64,000 bases of DNA. Source: Enterobacter genomosp. O. Lineage in GTDB: Bacteria; Pseudomonadota; Gammaproteobacteria; Enterobacterales; Enterobacteriaceae. Positions 42,687 through 51,435 of the stretch are shown here, piece after piece. Under the pieces are notes generated by a model that searched no databases, had not been told where the DNA came from, and saw only the letters and a list, made by a program, of their open reading frames with translations. Each line of letters opens with the position of its first letter. Positions within the stretch are counted from its first letter, which is position 1. The DNA is taken from the NCBI RefSeq assembly GCF_001022965.1, contig NZ_LECZ01000026.1, positions 744,001 through 808,000 of the forward strand. Direction: 5' to 3'. The translations under genes were made by a program, and so were the position numbers.

Positions 42687-44310
42687 GCTTTAGCCCATTC
42701 GGAATAAACACAGAAAAAATAGTCCCTTGTGGCGTGTTGTCGGCAATCTCAATGCTGCCGCCGGCCTTATCGATATATCCTGCCACCAGAAACAGGCCAA
42801 TACCGTGCTCGGTACCCACAATGTCGTTTTCACTTTCTGGCTTGCTGCTAAATCCCTGGCGGAAAATATGCGGCTTCATCGCATCCTCCACCCCGCAGCC
42901 CCGGTCGGCCACCTCGATCAGCAGCTCCTGGTTACGGTCAGAAATGTAGAGTTCTACCGGCGCGGGGACCGGTGCGTTGAGGGTCGCATCCACGGCGTTA
43001 TCCAGCAAATTACCGATAACCGACATCAGCTCCGTTTCATTGAGCGCAGCAGGCATGCGGATAAGCTGGCAGGCGGGATCAAACAGCAGCTCAATGCCTT
43101 TTTCACGCGCGCTGACGTATTTTCCGAGCAGCAGCCCGCACAGCGCGGGGGAGACAAAGCGGGCAGAGACAAAATCCAGCACGCGCTGCGCGCCTTCTGA
43201 CTGCACCTGAATGTAGCGGATCGCCTCGTCATAGTGTTTCATCTGCAGCAGCCCCACCAGCGTGGCGGTCCAGTTCAGCTGTTCGTGGCGCATAATGCGC
43301 AGGTTATCCGCATAGCGCTTGATCTGACTAAGCTGGCTGCTGAGCGTGTTAATGTCGTTTTTGTCGCGAAAGCTATACACCCAGCCGCTTTCAACGCCGG
43401 GCTCGACCTCAATCGCGACGCGGTTGACGATCACCTCCCGCTGGTTCAGCACGGCAATCTGGTCGTGGCTGCCACTGCTCACCGAGGCGTAGCGCTGGGA
43501 TAAAAACCCCGGCGACGTCTGCAGAACGTCTTCCAGCGGTTTGCCGATAAGGTCATTCTCACTTTGCCGAATATCCAGCATCTCTCGCGCGGCGCGGTTT
43601 ATTAGAATCAGTTGCTTCTCCTGATTGACGGCAAATACCCCTTCGTACATGGCTTCTAATAGCGCCCTTTGCTGCAACACCAGCTGAGCGATATCTTTTG
43701 GCTCAAGCCGGAACATCTGTTTTTTGAGATTGCGGGTAAACAGCCAGGAGAAAATAAACAGCAGTAGCAGAAGCGCAATGCCGTACAGCCCGGACTGCCA
43801 GAGTATGCGGGCGTTAATATTGGCAATATACGACGTCAGATAGCCGACCGAGACAATGCCAATTACCTGATGCTGCGCGTTAAATATCGGGGCTTTGCTG
43901 CGCAGCGACACGCCAATTCCGCCCTGACGTACGGAGATAATGGTTTTGCCTTTTAACACCTCCGCGTTATCCCCGCCGATCATCGGTAAATTAATGCGCT
44001 CCGGAGATTCCGAGTGATAAAGGTGCTGCTCGCGCGTATCGCCAATCACAATATAGCTGGCATCGCTTTCGGCGCGCAGCGGCTGAATTAACCGGGCTAT
44101 CCCCGGAATATCTCTGGCCGCTACCATGGCCGCCAGGCCCGGCATCAGCGCGATCTGGCTAGCCTGAACCCGGGCGCGCTGGCCGAGATCGTGATGAAGC
44201 TGCCGGTCAATAAAATGAAACAGGATCGTTCCCAGCAGAACTAACAGCAGGCAAGAGAAGCACACCAGCGCTAAAAATAGCTTTACCTGAAAAGAGAGTC
44301 TGCGTTTCAT
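42670..44310 (-). CDS. Sensor histidine kinase, CitA/DpiB family, with citrate-type sensor domain
   Basis: This 546-residue kinase has membrane helices at about 11-33 and 172-191, flanking a periplasmic sCache/PAS-like domain (40-165). A cytoplasmic PAS (about 210-315), a DHp helix with His342 in RIMRHEQLNWTATL, and an ATPase domain (N box GNLLDNAVDA, G boxes DRGCGV and HGIGLFLVAGY) follow. The sensor segment SVRQGGIGVSLRSKAPIFNA closely resembles that of Klebsiella CitA, where the Arg and Lys of the LRGK loop bind citrate; both are kept here (Arg137, Lys139). A tri- or dicarboxylate signal is inferred. Confidence 0.88.
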   Translation of the reverse strand: MKRRLSFQVKLFLALVCFSCLLLVLLGTILFHFIDRQLHHDLGQRARVQASQIALMPGLAAMVAARDIPGIARLIQPLRAESDASYIVIGDTREQHLYHSESPERINLPMIGGDNAEVLKGKTIISVRQGGIGVSLRSKAPIFNAQHQVIGIVSVGYLTSYIANINARILWQSGLYGIALLLLLFIFSWLFTRNLKKQMFRLEPKDIAQLVLQQRALLEAMYEGVFAVNQEKQLILINRAAREMLDIRQSENDLIGKPLEDVLQTSPGFLSQRYASVSSGSHDQIAVLNQREVIVNRVAIEVEPGVESGWVYSFRDKNDINTLSSQLSQIKRYADNLRIMRHEQLNWTATLVGLLQMKHYDEAIRYIQVQSEGAQRVLDFVSARFVSPALCGLLLGKYVSAREKGIELLFDPACQLIRMPAALNETELMSVIGNLLDNAVDATLNAPVPAPVELYISDRNQELLIEVADRGCGVEDAMKPHIFRQGFSSKPESENDIVGTEHGIGLFLVAGYIDKAGGSIEIADNTPQGTIFSVFIPNGLKHDPST

Positions 44311-44486
44311 TCAACCTGCGATAGCTTTATAAGTGACACATTTGCGGAGCCTGACATGGGCTCATAGCGGACGCAATCCGGCGAGAAAAGAGTTGTGACC
44401 TGGCTTTTCGTTTTCGGCGTTATAGATATCAGGATCCCGTAAGGCTATGCTTCATTCAGCACGATAATAATTACAGAGGCAATGTC

Positions 44487-44717
44487 ATGGATAAAGAGCT
44501 ACTGGATGCGGGCTACCGGGCCTATACCGGCGAGAAAATTGACGTTTACTTCAACACCGGGATCTGCAAACACTCGGGTAACTGCGTGCGTGGGAGCGCA
44601 AAGCTGTTTAATCTGAAGCGTAAACCGTGGATTATTCCCGATGAAGTGGACGTTGAAACGGTTGTACGCGTGATTGATACCTGCCCGAGCGGTGCGCTGA
44701 AGTATCGCCAAAAATAA
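44487..44717 (+). CDS. yjdI: Small iron-sulfur protein YjdI
   Basis: This 76-residue protein belongs to the Fer4_19 type (mono-cluster, ferredoxin-like). It has three Cys at 27, 33 and 66 ([15 protein letters not shown] and [10 protein letters not shown]). The match to E. coli YjdI is high over the full length. Function is unknown. It is followed by yjdJ after ten bases. In E. coli the pair lies beside dcuS-dcuR, another CitA-family two-component system; here it lies beside the CitA/CitB-type genes. Confidence 0.92.
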   Translation: MDKELLDAGYRAYTGEKIDVYFNTGICKHSGNCVRGSAKLFNLKRKPWIIPDEVDVETVVRVIDTCPSGALKYRQK

Positions 44718-44727
44718 GCGAGGAACC

Positions 44728-45000
44728 ATGGATATTCTGGAAGGCCATAATAAGTTTTACGTGAATGATGCGAACGGCAACCAGGTCGCGGAGATTGTCT
44801 TCGTGCCGACCGGCGAGCATCTGAGCATTATCGAGCACACCGATGTGGATGAGAGCCTGAAAGGGCAGGGCGTCGGTAAACAGCTGGTGGCGAAAGTGGT
44901 GGAGAAGATGCGCGGTGAGAACCGTAAAATTATCCCGCTGTGCCCGTTCGCGAAACATGAATTTGATAAAACGCGGGAATATGACGATATTCGGGCGTAA
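44728..45000 (+). CDS. yjdJ: GNAT-like N-acetyltransferase YjdJ
   Basis: This 90-residue protein of the Gcn5-related minimal type (NATD1/YidJ-like) has the acetyl-CoA loop [20 protein letters not shown] and the conserved [20 protein letters not shown] end. It is nearly identical to E. coli YjdJ. The substrate is unknown. AGGAACC precedes the ATG. It probably forms an operon with yjdI. Confidence 0.92.
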   Translation: MDILEGHNKFYVNDANGNQVAEIVFVPTGEHLSIIEHTDVDESLKGQGVGKQLVAKVVEKMRGENRKIIPLCPFAKHEFDKTREYDDIRA

Positions 45001-45002
45001 AT

Positions 45003-45029
45003 AACACCGGCGATGGCCGGTGTTTTTTT
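45003..45029. terminator. Terminator between yjdJ and the LysE-type gene
   Basis: AACACCGGC-GATG-GCCGGTGTTTTTTT right after the yjdJ stop; it reaches the stop codon of the convergent exporter gene. Confidence 0.88.
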
Positions 45030-45639
45030 ATCTCACCTGCTCAAACAGCAATACCAGCGCGATCAGCACCATCAACCCTCCCGATGCCCTGCTCACCAGC
45101 CGCGCCGCCTGTGGCCGAGTCGCCAGCACCGCTTTCGAACCATACCCCACCAGCAGGTAGACCAGGGTACAGGTAATAAGATGCATTATCCCAAGCGCAG
45201 ACATCTGCGTTGCTATCGACCAGCTTCCGGTCGGGTCTGTAAATTGCGGAAGCAGGGCCAGGAACAGCAAAAAAACTTTCGGGTTTAGGCCGCTAATGCA
45301 GAGCCCTTTCATCGCCCACTGCGTCCAGTTTCCCGCGTGTTGGGTGGCCTTTTCCGGTGCGGCCGGGTGTCGCAGCAACGTTATGCCAAGCCACAGCAGA
45401 TACAGGGCTCCCGCCACGGTCAGCCCGGCTAACGCCAGCGGATGTTGGGCAATCAATACCCCCACGCCTGCCACCACAATCAGCGTGGCTAATAGATGCC
45501 CGGACATAAGCCCCATCACCGCCGGGACCACGCGGCGCCCGTTAATCCCGGCGCTAATGGCGTAGGCCCAGTCGGCTCCCGGGGTCATGATGAGCAGAAA
45601 AGAAACCACCCAAAAGCCGGCCACAATACTCATTTCCAT
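45028..45639 (-). CDS. LysE/RhtB family amino-acid exporter
   Basis: This protein of 201-203 residues has six hydrophobic segments. The family signature LLIMTPGADWAYAISAGING at residues 16-35 differs from the usual GP-N-X-L form by Ala-Asp after Gly. A second signature is MKGLCISGLNPKVFLLFLAL. Either of two ATGs (45639 or 45633) could be used; the spacing from AGGA favours 45633. A divergent Lrp/AsnC-type gene lies 115 bases away, a common regulator-exporter pairing. The substrate is not known. Confidence 0.85.
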   Translation of the reverse strand: MEMSIVAGFWVVSFLLIMTPGADWAYAISAGINGRRVVPAVMGLMSGHLLATLIVVAGVGVLIAQHPLALAGLTVAGALYLLWLGITLLRHPAAPEKATQHAGNWTQWAMKGLCISGLNPKVFLLFLALLPQFTDPTGSWSIATQMSALGIMHLITCTLVYLLVGYGSKAVLATRPQAARLVSRASGGLMVLIALVLLFEQVR

Positions 45640-45754
45640 CGTCCTGAAAACTCCCGCAGTGCGTCAAACGTTGCGAAAAAGAATATCGCTAACACTGCGA
45701 AATAGGCTTTCAATGTTATGCTCATAACACGGTGAAATTGAGAAAATCTTCCAC

Positions 45755-46207
45755 ATGGATAGCATCGATCGAAAAATTCTTGCTGAGCTGCAGTCTGATG
45801 GCCGCCTGTCGCTTACCGAGCTGGCTGAACGGGTGAATCTGAGCCTGTCGCCGTGCCATCGTCGCGTGCGGGCGCTGGAGCAAAGCGGGGCTATAACGGG
45901 ATACCGTGCCAGCCTGGACCCCGCCAAAATGGGGTTTAACTTCCTGGCGATAGTGTTTGCGACTCTGAAAGAGGGTGACCGCAAGGCGGTTAGCGCGTTT
46001 GAAGAAGCGGTGGAGGAGATCCCGCAGATCGTGCTGGCCCAGCGCCTGTTTGGCGATCCTGACTATCTGATGCACGTCGTGACCCGTGACCTTCCCGCTT
46101 TCCAGAAGCTTTACGACGAGAAGCTCTCCGCCATGCCCGGCGTGCAGCATCTTCGCTCTACGCTTGTTATGAAAACGGTGGTGCAGGACAGGCCTTTTCC
46201 GCTGTAA
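45755..46207 (+). CDS. Lrp/AsnC family transcriptional regulator
   Basis: This 150-residue protein has the N-terminal HTH (MDSIDRKILAELQSDGRLSL, then TELAERVNLS) and the C-terminal RAM ligand domain (about 65-140). It stands divergent from the LysE-type exporter. By analogy with such pairs it likely senses an amino acid and switches on its export. The AT-rich gap of 115 bases contains both start regions. Which amino acid is sensed cannot be read from the sequence. Confidence 0.88.
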   Translation: MDSIDRKILAELQSDGRLSLTELAERVNLSLSPCHRRVRALEQSGAITGYRASLDPAKMGFNFLAIVFATLKEGDRKAVSAFEEAVEEIPQIVLAQRLFGDPDYLMHVVTRDLPAFQKLYDEKLSAMPGVQHLRSTLVMKTVVQDRPFPL

Positions 46208-46243
46208 TGGCCTGCCCGGCAGAGCGCCGGACAGGAAAGGGAA

Positions 46244-47473
46244 TTAGCCGACAAACATCACCGACACGCACAGCACGCCGACGATCAGCGTCAGCAGGTT
46301 GCCAATGGAGCGGTACTGTTTCAGTGAGGGAATGAGATACGTCGACAGCGTCGGCATGATGAACAGGATCATGGCGATAAGCGGGCCGCTGATGGCGTAA
46401 ATCATCGAAATGGCGTTCGGGTTAATGCAGCAGACCGCAAAGGTGATTAACGACACCCCCATAATGGAAATCGCGCGGTTAAAGGCGCGGCTCTTTTTCA
46501 CACCCACCTGATTGAGCGACGACTTCACGATCTCCGTTGCCCCTTCAATCACCCCAAAATAGGTGCCAAGGAACGATTTCGACATCGCAATAATCGCCAC
46601 GATAATTCCGGAAATGCCCAGCCAGGCCGGAGAAGAGGGCATCATCGACAGCGCCGACAGGATCGTGACCCCTTCCTCTTTGGCGGCCACAATGTACGAA
46701 GGCGGGATAGAGAGCAGGCAGCTGAAGACGAAGAACAGCACGCTCAGGCAGATAATCAGGTACGCCACCTTCATGATTTTCTTGCATTTAGCCATGGCCT
46801 CGTCCCCGAACTTCTCGCGGCGGTCAACGGCGAACGTCGAGATAATCGGGGTATGGCTGAACGCGAACACCATCACCGGAATCGAAATCCACACCTGATG
46901 CAGGGTATGGCGATCGAACGCCATCTGGCTGGTGAGCAGCGAGGGCTGCCAGCTGCCGGTCAGATAGAGCGAAACAAACAGGAAATAGGCAATCAGCGGA
47001 AACACCAGGAAGCCCATCACTTTTATCGTGATATGCCGCCCCATCAGGAAGATCAGGTTCAGGACCAGCACCACGCCAAGGCTGACCAGCACGCGAACGG
47101 TGGTGTCTACCGTCAGGTGTTTCGCCAGCTGTTCCGTTAACGAGTTGGTGATGGCCACCGCATAAATCTGCACCACCACAAAGAAGGCGATGAAATAGAG
47201 CGTGGTGATCAGATTGCCAATCTTCCTGCCGTAGTAATGCGAGACGGCACCCGTGATCCCTTCATTGCCTTTTGTTTTTGACGACAGGATAAATTGCGCC
47301 AGCGCCCGGTGCGGCCAGTAGGTTAATGGGTAGGCCACAAGGGCGGTAATAAACAGGACAATAGCGCCTGCGGAGCCCAGCTGGATGGGCAGGAAAAGCG
47401 TTCCTGCGCCCACGGCCGTGCCGTAGAGAGCGAAACTCCAGAGAGTCTCATCTTTTGACCAAATTTTCGACAT
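46244..47473 (-). CDS. yqeG: HAAAP-family amino-acid transporter YqeG
   Basis: This 409-residue membrane protein has about 11 helices and belongs to the hydroxy/aromatic amino-acid permease family (SdaC, TdcC). The start SKDETLWSFALYGTAVGAGT and the end LTLIVGVLCVSVMFVG match E. coli YqeG across the full length. A role in serine or threonine uptake is inferred from the family. In E. coli yqeG lies not far from glyU, so its place here is part of the shared backbone. Confidence 0.92.
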   Translation of the reverse strand: MSKIWSKDETLWSFALYGTAVGAGTLFLPIQLGSAGAIVLFITALVAYPLTYWPHRALAQFILSSKTKGNEGITGAVSHYYGRKIGNLITTLYFIAFFVVVQIYAVAITNSLTEQLAKHLTVDTTVRVLVSLGVVLVLNLIFLMGRHITIKVMGFLVFPLIAYFLFVSLYLTGSWQPSLLTSQMAFDRHTLHQVWISIPVMVFAFSHTPIISTFAVDRREKFGDEAMAKCKKIMKVAYLIICLSVLFFVFSCLLSIPPSYIVAAKEEGVTILSALSMMPSSPAWLGISGIIVAIIAMSKSFLGTYFGVIEGATEIVKSSLNQVGVKKSRAFNRAISIMGVSLITFAVCCINPNAISMIYAISGPLIAMILFIMPTLSTYLIPSLKQYRSIGNLLTLIVGVLCVSVMFVG

Positions 47474-47592
47474 TAGAGCAACGTTTCAACTATCAAACCA
47501 ACAGAATGGAGTGCAATTTACCATAGTTATGCGTGGAGAGCGCAGTTGCTTCGAAGGGGACTGGCCGGAACGGGCGTCCGGCCAGAGGAGGT

Positions 47593-48054
47593 TTAGCCTG
47601 CCAGGGCGCGTCGTTGCTGGCGACGCTTAAGGAATTTCTCGCGCAGGCTATCGTACGCCCAGTTGTAGAACATGGTGTACGGCAGGAAGAACAGGAAGAA
47701 ACCTATTTCCAGTGTGAATGCCTGAAGCAGCGTGACGCCCAGCACGGCGGCAACAATCGACACGCCAATCACAATAAAGCCGCATTCGAACCCCAGCGCA
47801 TGCAGCGCACGCACTTTTGCCGTCCGTTTTACGCGCTGAACCGGCCAGAAACGGTCGAAGCCGAAGTTATAAATGATGTTCCAGACCATGGCCGTGGTGG
47901 CCAGGATAATAGTCAACCCACCCATCTCAACTACGGAACGCTGCATAAGCCACGCCGCCGTGGGGGCGAGTATTGCCGTCGCGATCCCTTCGAAGCAGAC
48001 AGCGTGAAAGATCCGCTCCGGTAGTTTACGTTGGAGTGCATCCTGATGTTGCAT
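47593..48054 (-). CDS. PACE-family efflux transporter (AceI-like)
   Basis: This protein of about 153 residues has two tandem bacterial transmembrane pair domains (four helices). The hallmark charged and aromatic residues are in RIFHAVCFEGIATAILAPTA and YNFGFDRFWP, and in the second half RALHALGFECGFIVIGV and YTMFYNWAYDSLREKFL. The PACE family exports biocides such as chlorhexidine or acriflavine in the members tested. The ATG at 48054 has AGG eight to ten bases upstream; the frame stays open to 48141. A LysR-type gene is divergent, as with aceI and aceR. Confidence 0.87.
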   Translation of the reverse strand: MQHQDALQRKLPERIFHAVCFEGIATAILAPTAAWLMQRSVVEMGGLTIILATTAMVWNIIYNFGFDRFWPVQRVKRTAKVRALHALGFECGFIVIGVSIVAAVLGVTLLQAFTLEIGFFLFFLPYTMFYNWAYDSLREKFLKRRQQRRALAG

Positions 48055-48105
48055 AGTGATAGACCTCATTAATTCGCCGATGTGGGCGTTGATGTAGCCT
48101 ATTTT

Positions 48106-48149
48106 CATCGCTAAAGCTGATATATTAAAGATAGTATCCATCGCTAAAG
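48106..48149. promoter_or_regulatory. Direct repeats in the PACE/LysR divergent promoter region
   Basis: The 11-base sequence CATCGCTAAAG occurs at 48106-48116 and again at 48139-48149, 33 bases apart (about three helix turns). The region also has outer inverted arms TAGCCTAT and ATAGGTTA. This fits a binding site for the adjacent LysR regulator. Confidence 0.5.
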
Positions 48150-48159
48150 TAGATAGGTT

Positions 48160-49026
48160 ATGCGCTATTCACCCGAAGCCCTTACCGCCTTTGTTGAGAC
48201 CGTTGCGGCCGGATCTTTTTCGGCTGCCGCACGCCGGCTGCGTAAAAGCCAGTCGACGATCAGCACGTCCATTGCCAATCTTGAAGCCGACCTGGGATTC
48301 GAGCTGTTTGACCGCTCAGCGCGTCAGCCGGTGTTAACGGCCCAGGGGGAACAGGTGCTGGGCTACGTGCAGGCCATCCTTGCCGCCAGCACGCGGCTGG
48401 ATGAGCTGGCGGTGTCGCTCACGGCGCAAACGGAGGCGCGTCTGACGTTTGTCCTTTCCGATACCCTCAACCCGGACGTGCTGGAAGAGATGATGAAACA
48501 GTTTGACGCGCGCTTTCCCCATACGGAATTCGAATGTCTGATTGGCGAGGAGGAGGACGTGATCGACCTGCTGCAAAAGGAGCGAGCGCAGATTGGTCTG
48601 ACGGAGGCGCGAGACGGCTACCCCACCGATATTGGCGCCACCCGGCTGCCGATGCAGACCCGCATGGCAGTCTATGTCGCGACCACGCACCCGCTGGCCG
48701 GACAAGATGACGTTCAGCATGACGAGCTCCATGCCTGGCGTGAGCTGCGGCTTAGCACCTATCTTGAGCGCGAGGCTGAAATCGCGCGCGGGCCCGTCTG
48801 GTCAGCACCGAATTACCTGTTACTCTTGAGTATGGCGGTACAGGGATTTGGCTGGTGCGTGTTACCGTGCGCGCTGGTGGATGAATTTGCCGCCGCGAAA
48901 TCCCTGGTACAGCTCAATGTGCCAGGCTGGCCGCGGGCGATCGGCATCGATCTGCTGTGGAATAAACGATCCCCTCCCGGCGTGGCCGGAAGCTGGCTGC
49001 GGCAGTATCTGCAGGATGCGCGCTGA
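48160..49026 (+). CDS. LysR-family regulator beside the PACE transporter
   Basis: This 288-residue protein has an N-terminal winged helix (FVETVAAGSFSAAARRLRKS, then QSTISTSIANLE) and a LysR substrate domain (about 90-288). It is divergent from the PACE efflux gene with 105 bases between, the same layout as aceR-aceI in Acinetobacter. It probably activates the pump when its substrate or a natural polyamine is present; that last part is inferred from the Acinetobacter case. Confidence 0.88.
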   Translation: MRYSPEALTAFVETVAAGSFSAAARRLRKSQSTISTSIANLEADLGFELFDRSARQPVLTAQGEQVLGYVQAILAASTRLDELAVSLTAQTEARLTFVLSDTLNPDVLEEMMKQFDARFPHTEFECLIGEEEDVIDLLQKERAQIGLTEARDGYPTDIGATRLPMQTRMAVYVATTHPLAGQDDVQHDELHAWRELRLSTYLEREAEIARGPVWSAPNYLLLLSMAVQGFGWCVLPCALVDEFAAAKSLVQLNVPGWPRAIGIDLLWNKRSPPGVAGSWLRQYLQDAR

Positions 49027-49119
49027 TCCTTGTGATTAAACTCACTATTTTTAAACAATTAAGATAATTGCCAGTAACAATCCTCTACTATCGTCATGTC
49101 ATTTAACACAGAGGTCGTG

Positions 49120-50298
49120 ATGAAAGATGTCGTAATAGTGGGTGCGTTGCGTACAGCTATCGGCTGTTTTCAGGGAGCGCTTGCGCGTCACTCGGCGGTT
49201 GACCTGGGAAGCGTGGTGGTGAAAGCGCTGGTGGAACGCAGCGGGATCGCAGCCCATGAAGTGGATGAGGTGATCCTGGGACAGGTGCTCACGGCCGGTG
49301 CCGGGCAAAACCCTGCGCGCCAGGCGGCGCTCAAGGGCGGGCTGCCCAATACCGTTTCCGCCATAACCATCAACGACGTCTGTGGGTCAGGATTAAAAGC
49401 GCTGCATCTCGCCACGCAGGCCATTCAGTGCGGTGAAGCGGATGTGGTCATCGCCGGCGGACAGGAGAATATGAGCCGCGCGCCGCACGTATTGACCGAC
49501 AGCCGTACCGGCGCGCAGCTGGGCAACAGCCAGCTGCTCGACAGCCTGGTGCATGACGGGCTGTGGGATGCGTTCAACGACTACCATATGGGCGTGACGG
49601 CGGAAAACCTGGCGCGCGAGTACGGCATCAGCCGTGAGCTGCAGGACGCGTATGCGCTAAGCTCGCAGCAAAAAGCGCGTGCGGCGATAGATTCCGGTCG
49701 TTTTCGCGACGAAATTGTCCCGGTCAGCACCCGGCGTCAGAGCGGCGAAGTTATCGTCGTGGACACCGATGAACAGCCGCGCACCGACGCCAGCGCTGAA
49801 GGCCTGGCGAGGCTGAATCCGGCTTTTGAAACGCAGGGCTCGGTCACGGCGGGAAATGCCTCTTCTATTAACGACGGCGCTGCGGCCGTCATGATGATGA
49901 GCGAAAGCAAAGCCCTCGAACTCGACCTTCCCGTATTAGCCCGCATTAAGGCCTTCGCCAGCGTGGGGGTTGATCCTGCGCTAATGGGGATTGCGCCGGT
50001 CTACGCGACGCGCCGCTGCCTGGATCGTGCGGGGTGGCAGCTTGCTGATGTGGATCTGATTGAGGTGAACGAAGCCTTTGCCGCGCAGGCGATCTCGGTC
50101 GGCAAAATGCTGGAGTGGGATCCGCTGCGGGTCAACGTTAACGGTGGGGCGATTGCGCTGGGACATCCTATCGGCGCGTCCGGGTGCCGAATCCTGGTTT
50201 CGCTGGTTCACGAAATGAAAAAACGCAACGCCCGTAAAGGGATTGCCACCCTCTGTATAGGCGGTGGGCAAGGGGTGGCGCTGGCCATCGAACGTTAA
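49120..50298 (+). CDS. yqeF: Acetyl-CoA acetyltransferase YqeF
   Basis: This 392-residue thiolase condenses two acetyl-CoA or cleaves acetoacetyl-CoA. The acyl-accepting Cys88 is in TINDVCGSGLKALHLA; the His in ALGHPIGASG and Cys in TLCIGGGQG complete the active site. The match to E. coli YqeF is full length. The ATG at 49120 has GAGG upstream. It is monogenic with its own terminator, so it is not part of a fatty-acid operon. Confidence 0.94.
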   Translation: MKDVVIVGALRTAIGCFQGALARHSAVDLGSVVVKALVERSGIAAHEVDEVILGQVLTAGAGQNPARQAALKGGLPNTVSAITINDVCGSGLKALHLATQAIQCGEADVVIAGGQENMSRAPHVLTDSRTGAQLGNSQLLDSLVHDGLWDAFNDYHMGVTAENLAREYGISRELQDAYALSSQQKARAAIDSGRFRDEIVPVSTRRQSGEVIVVDTDEQPRTDASAEGLARLNPAFETQGSVTAGNASSINDGAAAVMMMSESKALELDLPVLARIKAFASVGVDPALMGIAPVYATRRCLDRAGWQLADVDLIEVNEAFAAQAISVGKMLEWDPLRVNVNGGAIALGHPIGASGCRILVSLVHEMKKRNARKGIATLCIGGGQGVALAIER

Positions 50299-50310
50299 TC
50301 TTTCCTCACT

Positions 50311-50339
50311 AAAAAAACCTCCTTCGGGAGGTTTTTTTT
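50311..50339 (+). terminator. Terminator after yqeF
   Basis: AAAAAAACCTCC-TTC-GGGAGGTTTTTTT, 13 bases past the stop. The next 196 bases up to kduI are AT-rich and non-coding and should hold the kdu promoter. Confidence 0.9.
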
Positions 50340-50535
50340 ATCGTGCTCTTTTTCTCCCGGCGGTTATACCGTGATCCGCACATCATTTTCGCGATAAACA
50401 AAAATAAAAATGAAACGTTGTTTTAAATATAATTGAAAAGCCCACTTTATGCCGATAGTATGTGTTCAATACGAAAAACGGAACGCTGTTTCGTTTATTT
50501 TCTGCCTTCGGGCATGACCACATCTGGAGGTTACC

Positions 50536-51372
50536 GTGGACGTCAGAGAAAGCATCCACAGTGCGCACGCCAAAACGCTGGATACTCAGGGGCTGCGCAA
50601 TGCGTTTTTAGTCGAGCAGGTGTTCGAGGCCGATAAGTACACCATGGTTTATAGCCATATCGACCGCATTATCGTGGGCGGGATTATGCCCGTCGCGAAA
50701 GCCGTCTCCGTGGGCGGCGAAGTCGGTAAACAGCTGGGGGTAAGCTATTTCCTCGAGCGTCGCGAGCTCGGCGTGATTAACATCGGCGGGCCGGGCACCA
50801 TCACCGTGGACGGACAGTGCTATGAGATTGGTCATCGCGAGGCGTTGTACGTGGGTAAAGGTGCGAAAGACGTGGTCTTTGCCAGCATCGACGGCAGCAG
50901 GCCTGCGAAGTTTTACTACAACTGCGCGCCGGCTCACGTCACCTTTCCAACCAAAAAAGTGACCCCGGCAGACGTCGCGCCCGTCACGCTTGGCGACAAC
51001 CTCACCAGCAACCGCCGCACCATCAATAAGTACTTCGTGCCAGACGTGCTGGAGACCTGCCAGCTCAGCATGGGGTTGACCGAACTTGCGCCGGGCAACC
51101 TGTGGAACACCATGCCGTGCCATACCCACGAGCGCCGGATGGAAGTCTACTTCTACTTCAACATGGAAGAGGACGCCTGCGTGTTCCACATGATGGGACA
51201 ACCGCAGGAAACGCGCCATATCGTGATGCACAACGAGCAGGCGGTGATTTCGCCGAGCTGGTCCATTCACTCCGGCGTAGGGACGAAAGCCTATACCTTT
51301 ATCTGGGGGATGGTGGGGGAAAACCAGGTCTTTGATGACATGGACCACGTTGCAGTCAGCGATCTGCGCTAG
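50536..51372 (+). CDS. kduI: 5-dehydro-4-deoxy-D-glucuronate isomerase
   Basis: This 278-residue cupin isomerase converts 5-keto-4-deoxyuronate to 2,5-diketo-3-deoxygluconate in pectin and hexuronate breakdown. Zinc ligands are the two His and a Glu in [18 protein letters not shown], and a further His in [12 protein letters not shown]. The start is a GTG at 50536 with CTGGAGGT upstream. Length equals E. coli KduI. kduD follows after 63 bases. Confidence 0.97.
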   Translation: MDVRESIHSAHAKTLDTQGLRNAFLVEQVFEADKYTMVYSHIDRIIVGGIMPVAKAVSVGGEVGKQLGVSYFLERRELGVINIGGPGTITVDGQCYEIGHREALYVGKGAKDVVFASIDGSRPAKFYYNCAPAHVTFPTKKVTPADVAPVTLGDNLTSNRRTINKYFVPDVLETCQLSMGLTELAPGNLWNTMPCHTHERRMEVYFYFNMEEDACVFHMMGQPQETRHIVMHNEQAVISPSWSIHSGVGTKAYTFIWGMVGENQVFDDMDHVAVSDLR

Positions 51373-51435
51373 TCGCGGGCGGTGAAGTAAAAACCTGCCT
51401 GTGAGTGACAGGCTCTCAAAGAGTAAGGAACAAAC

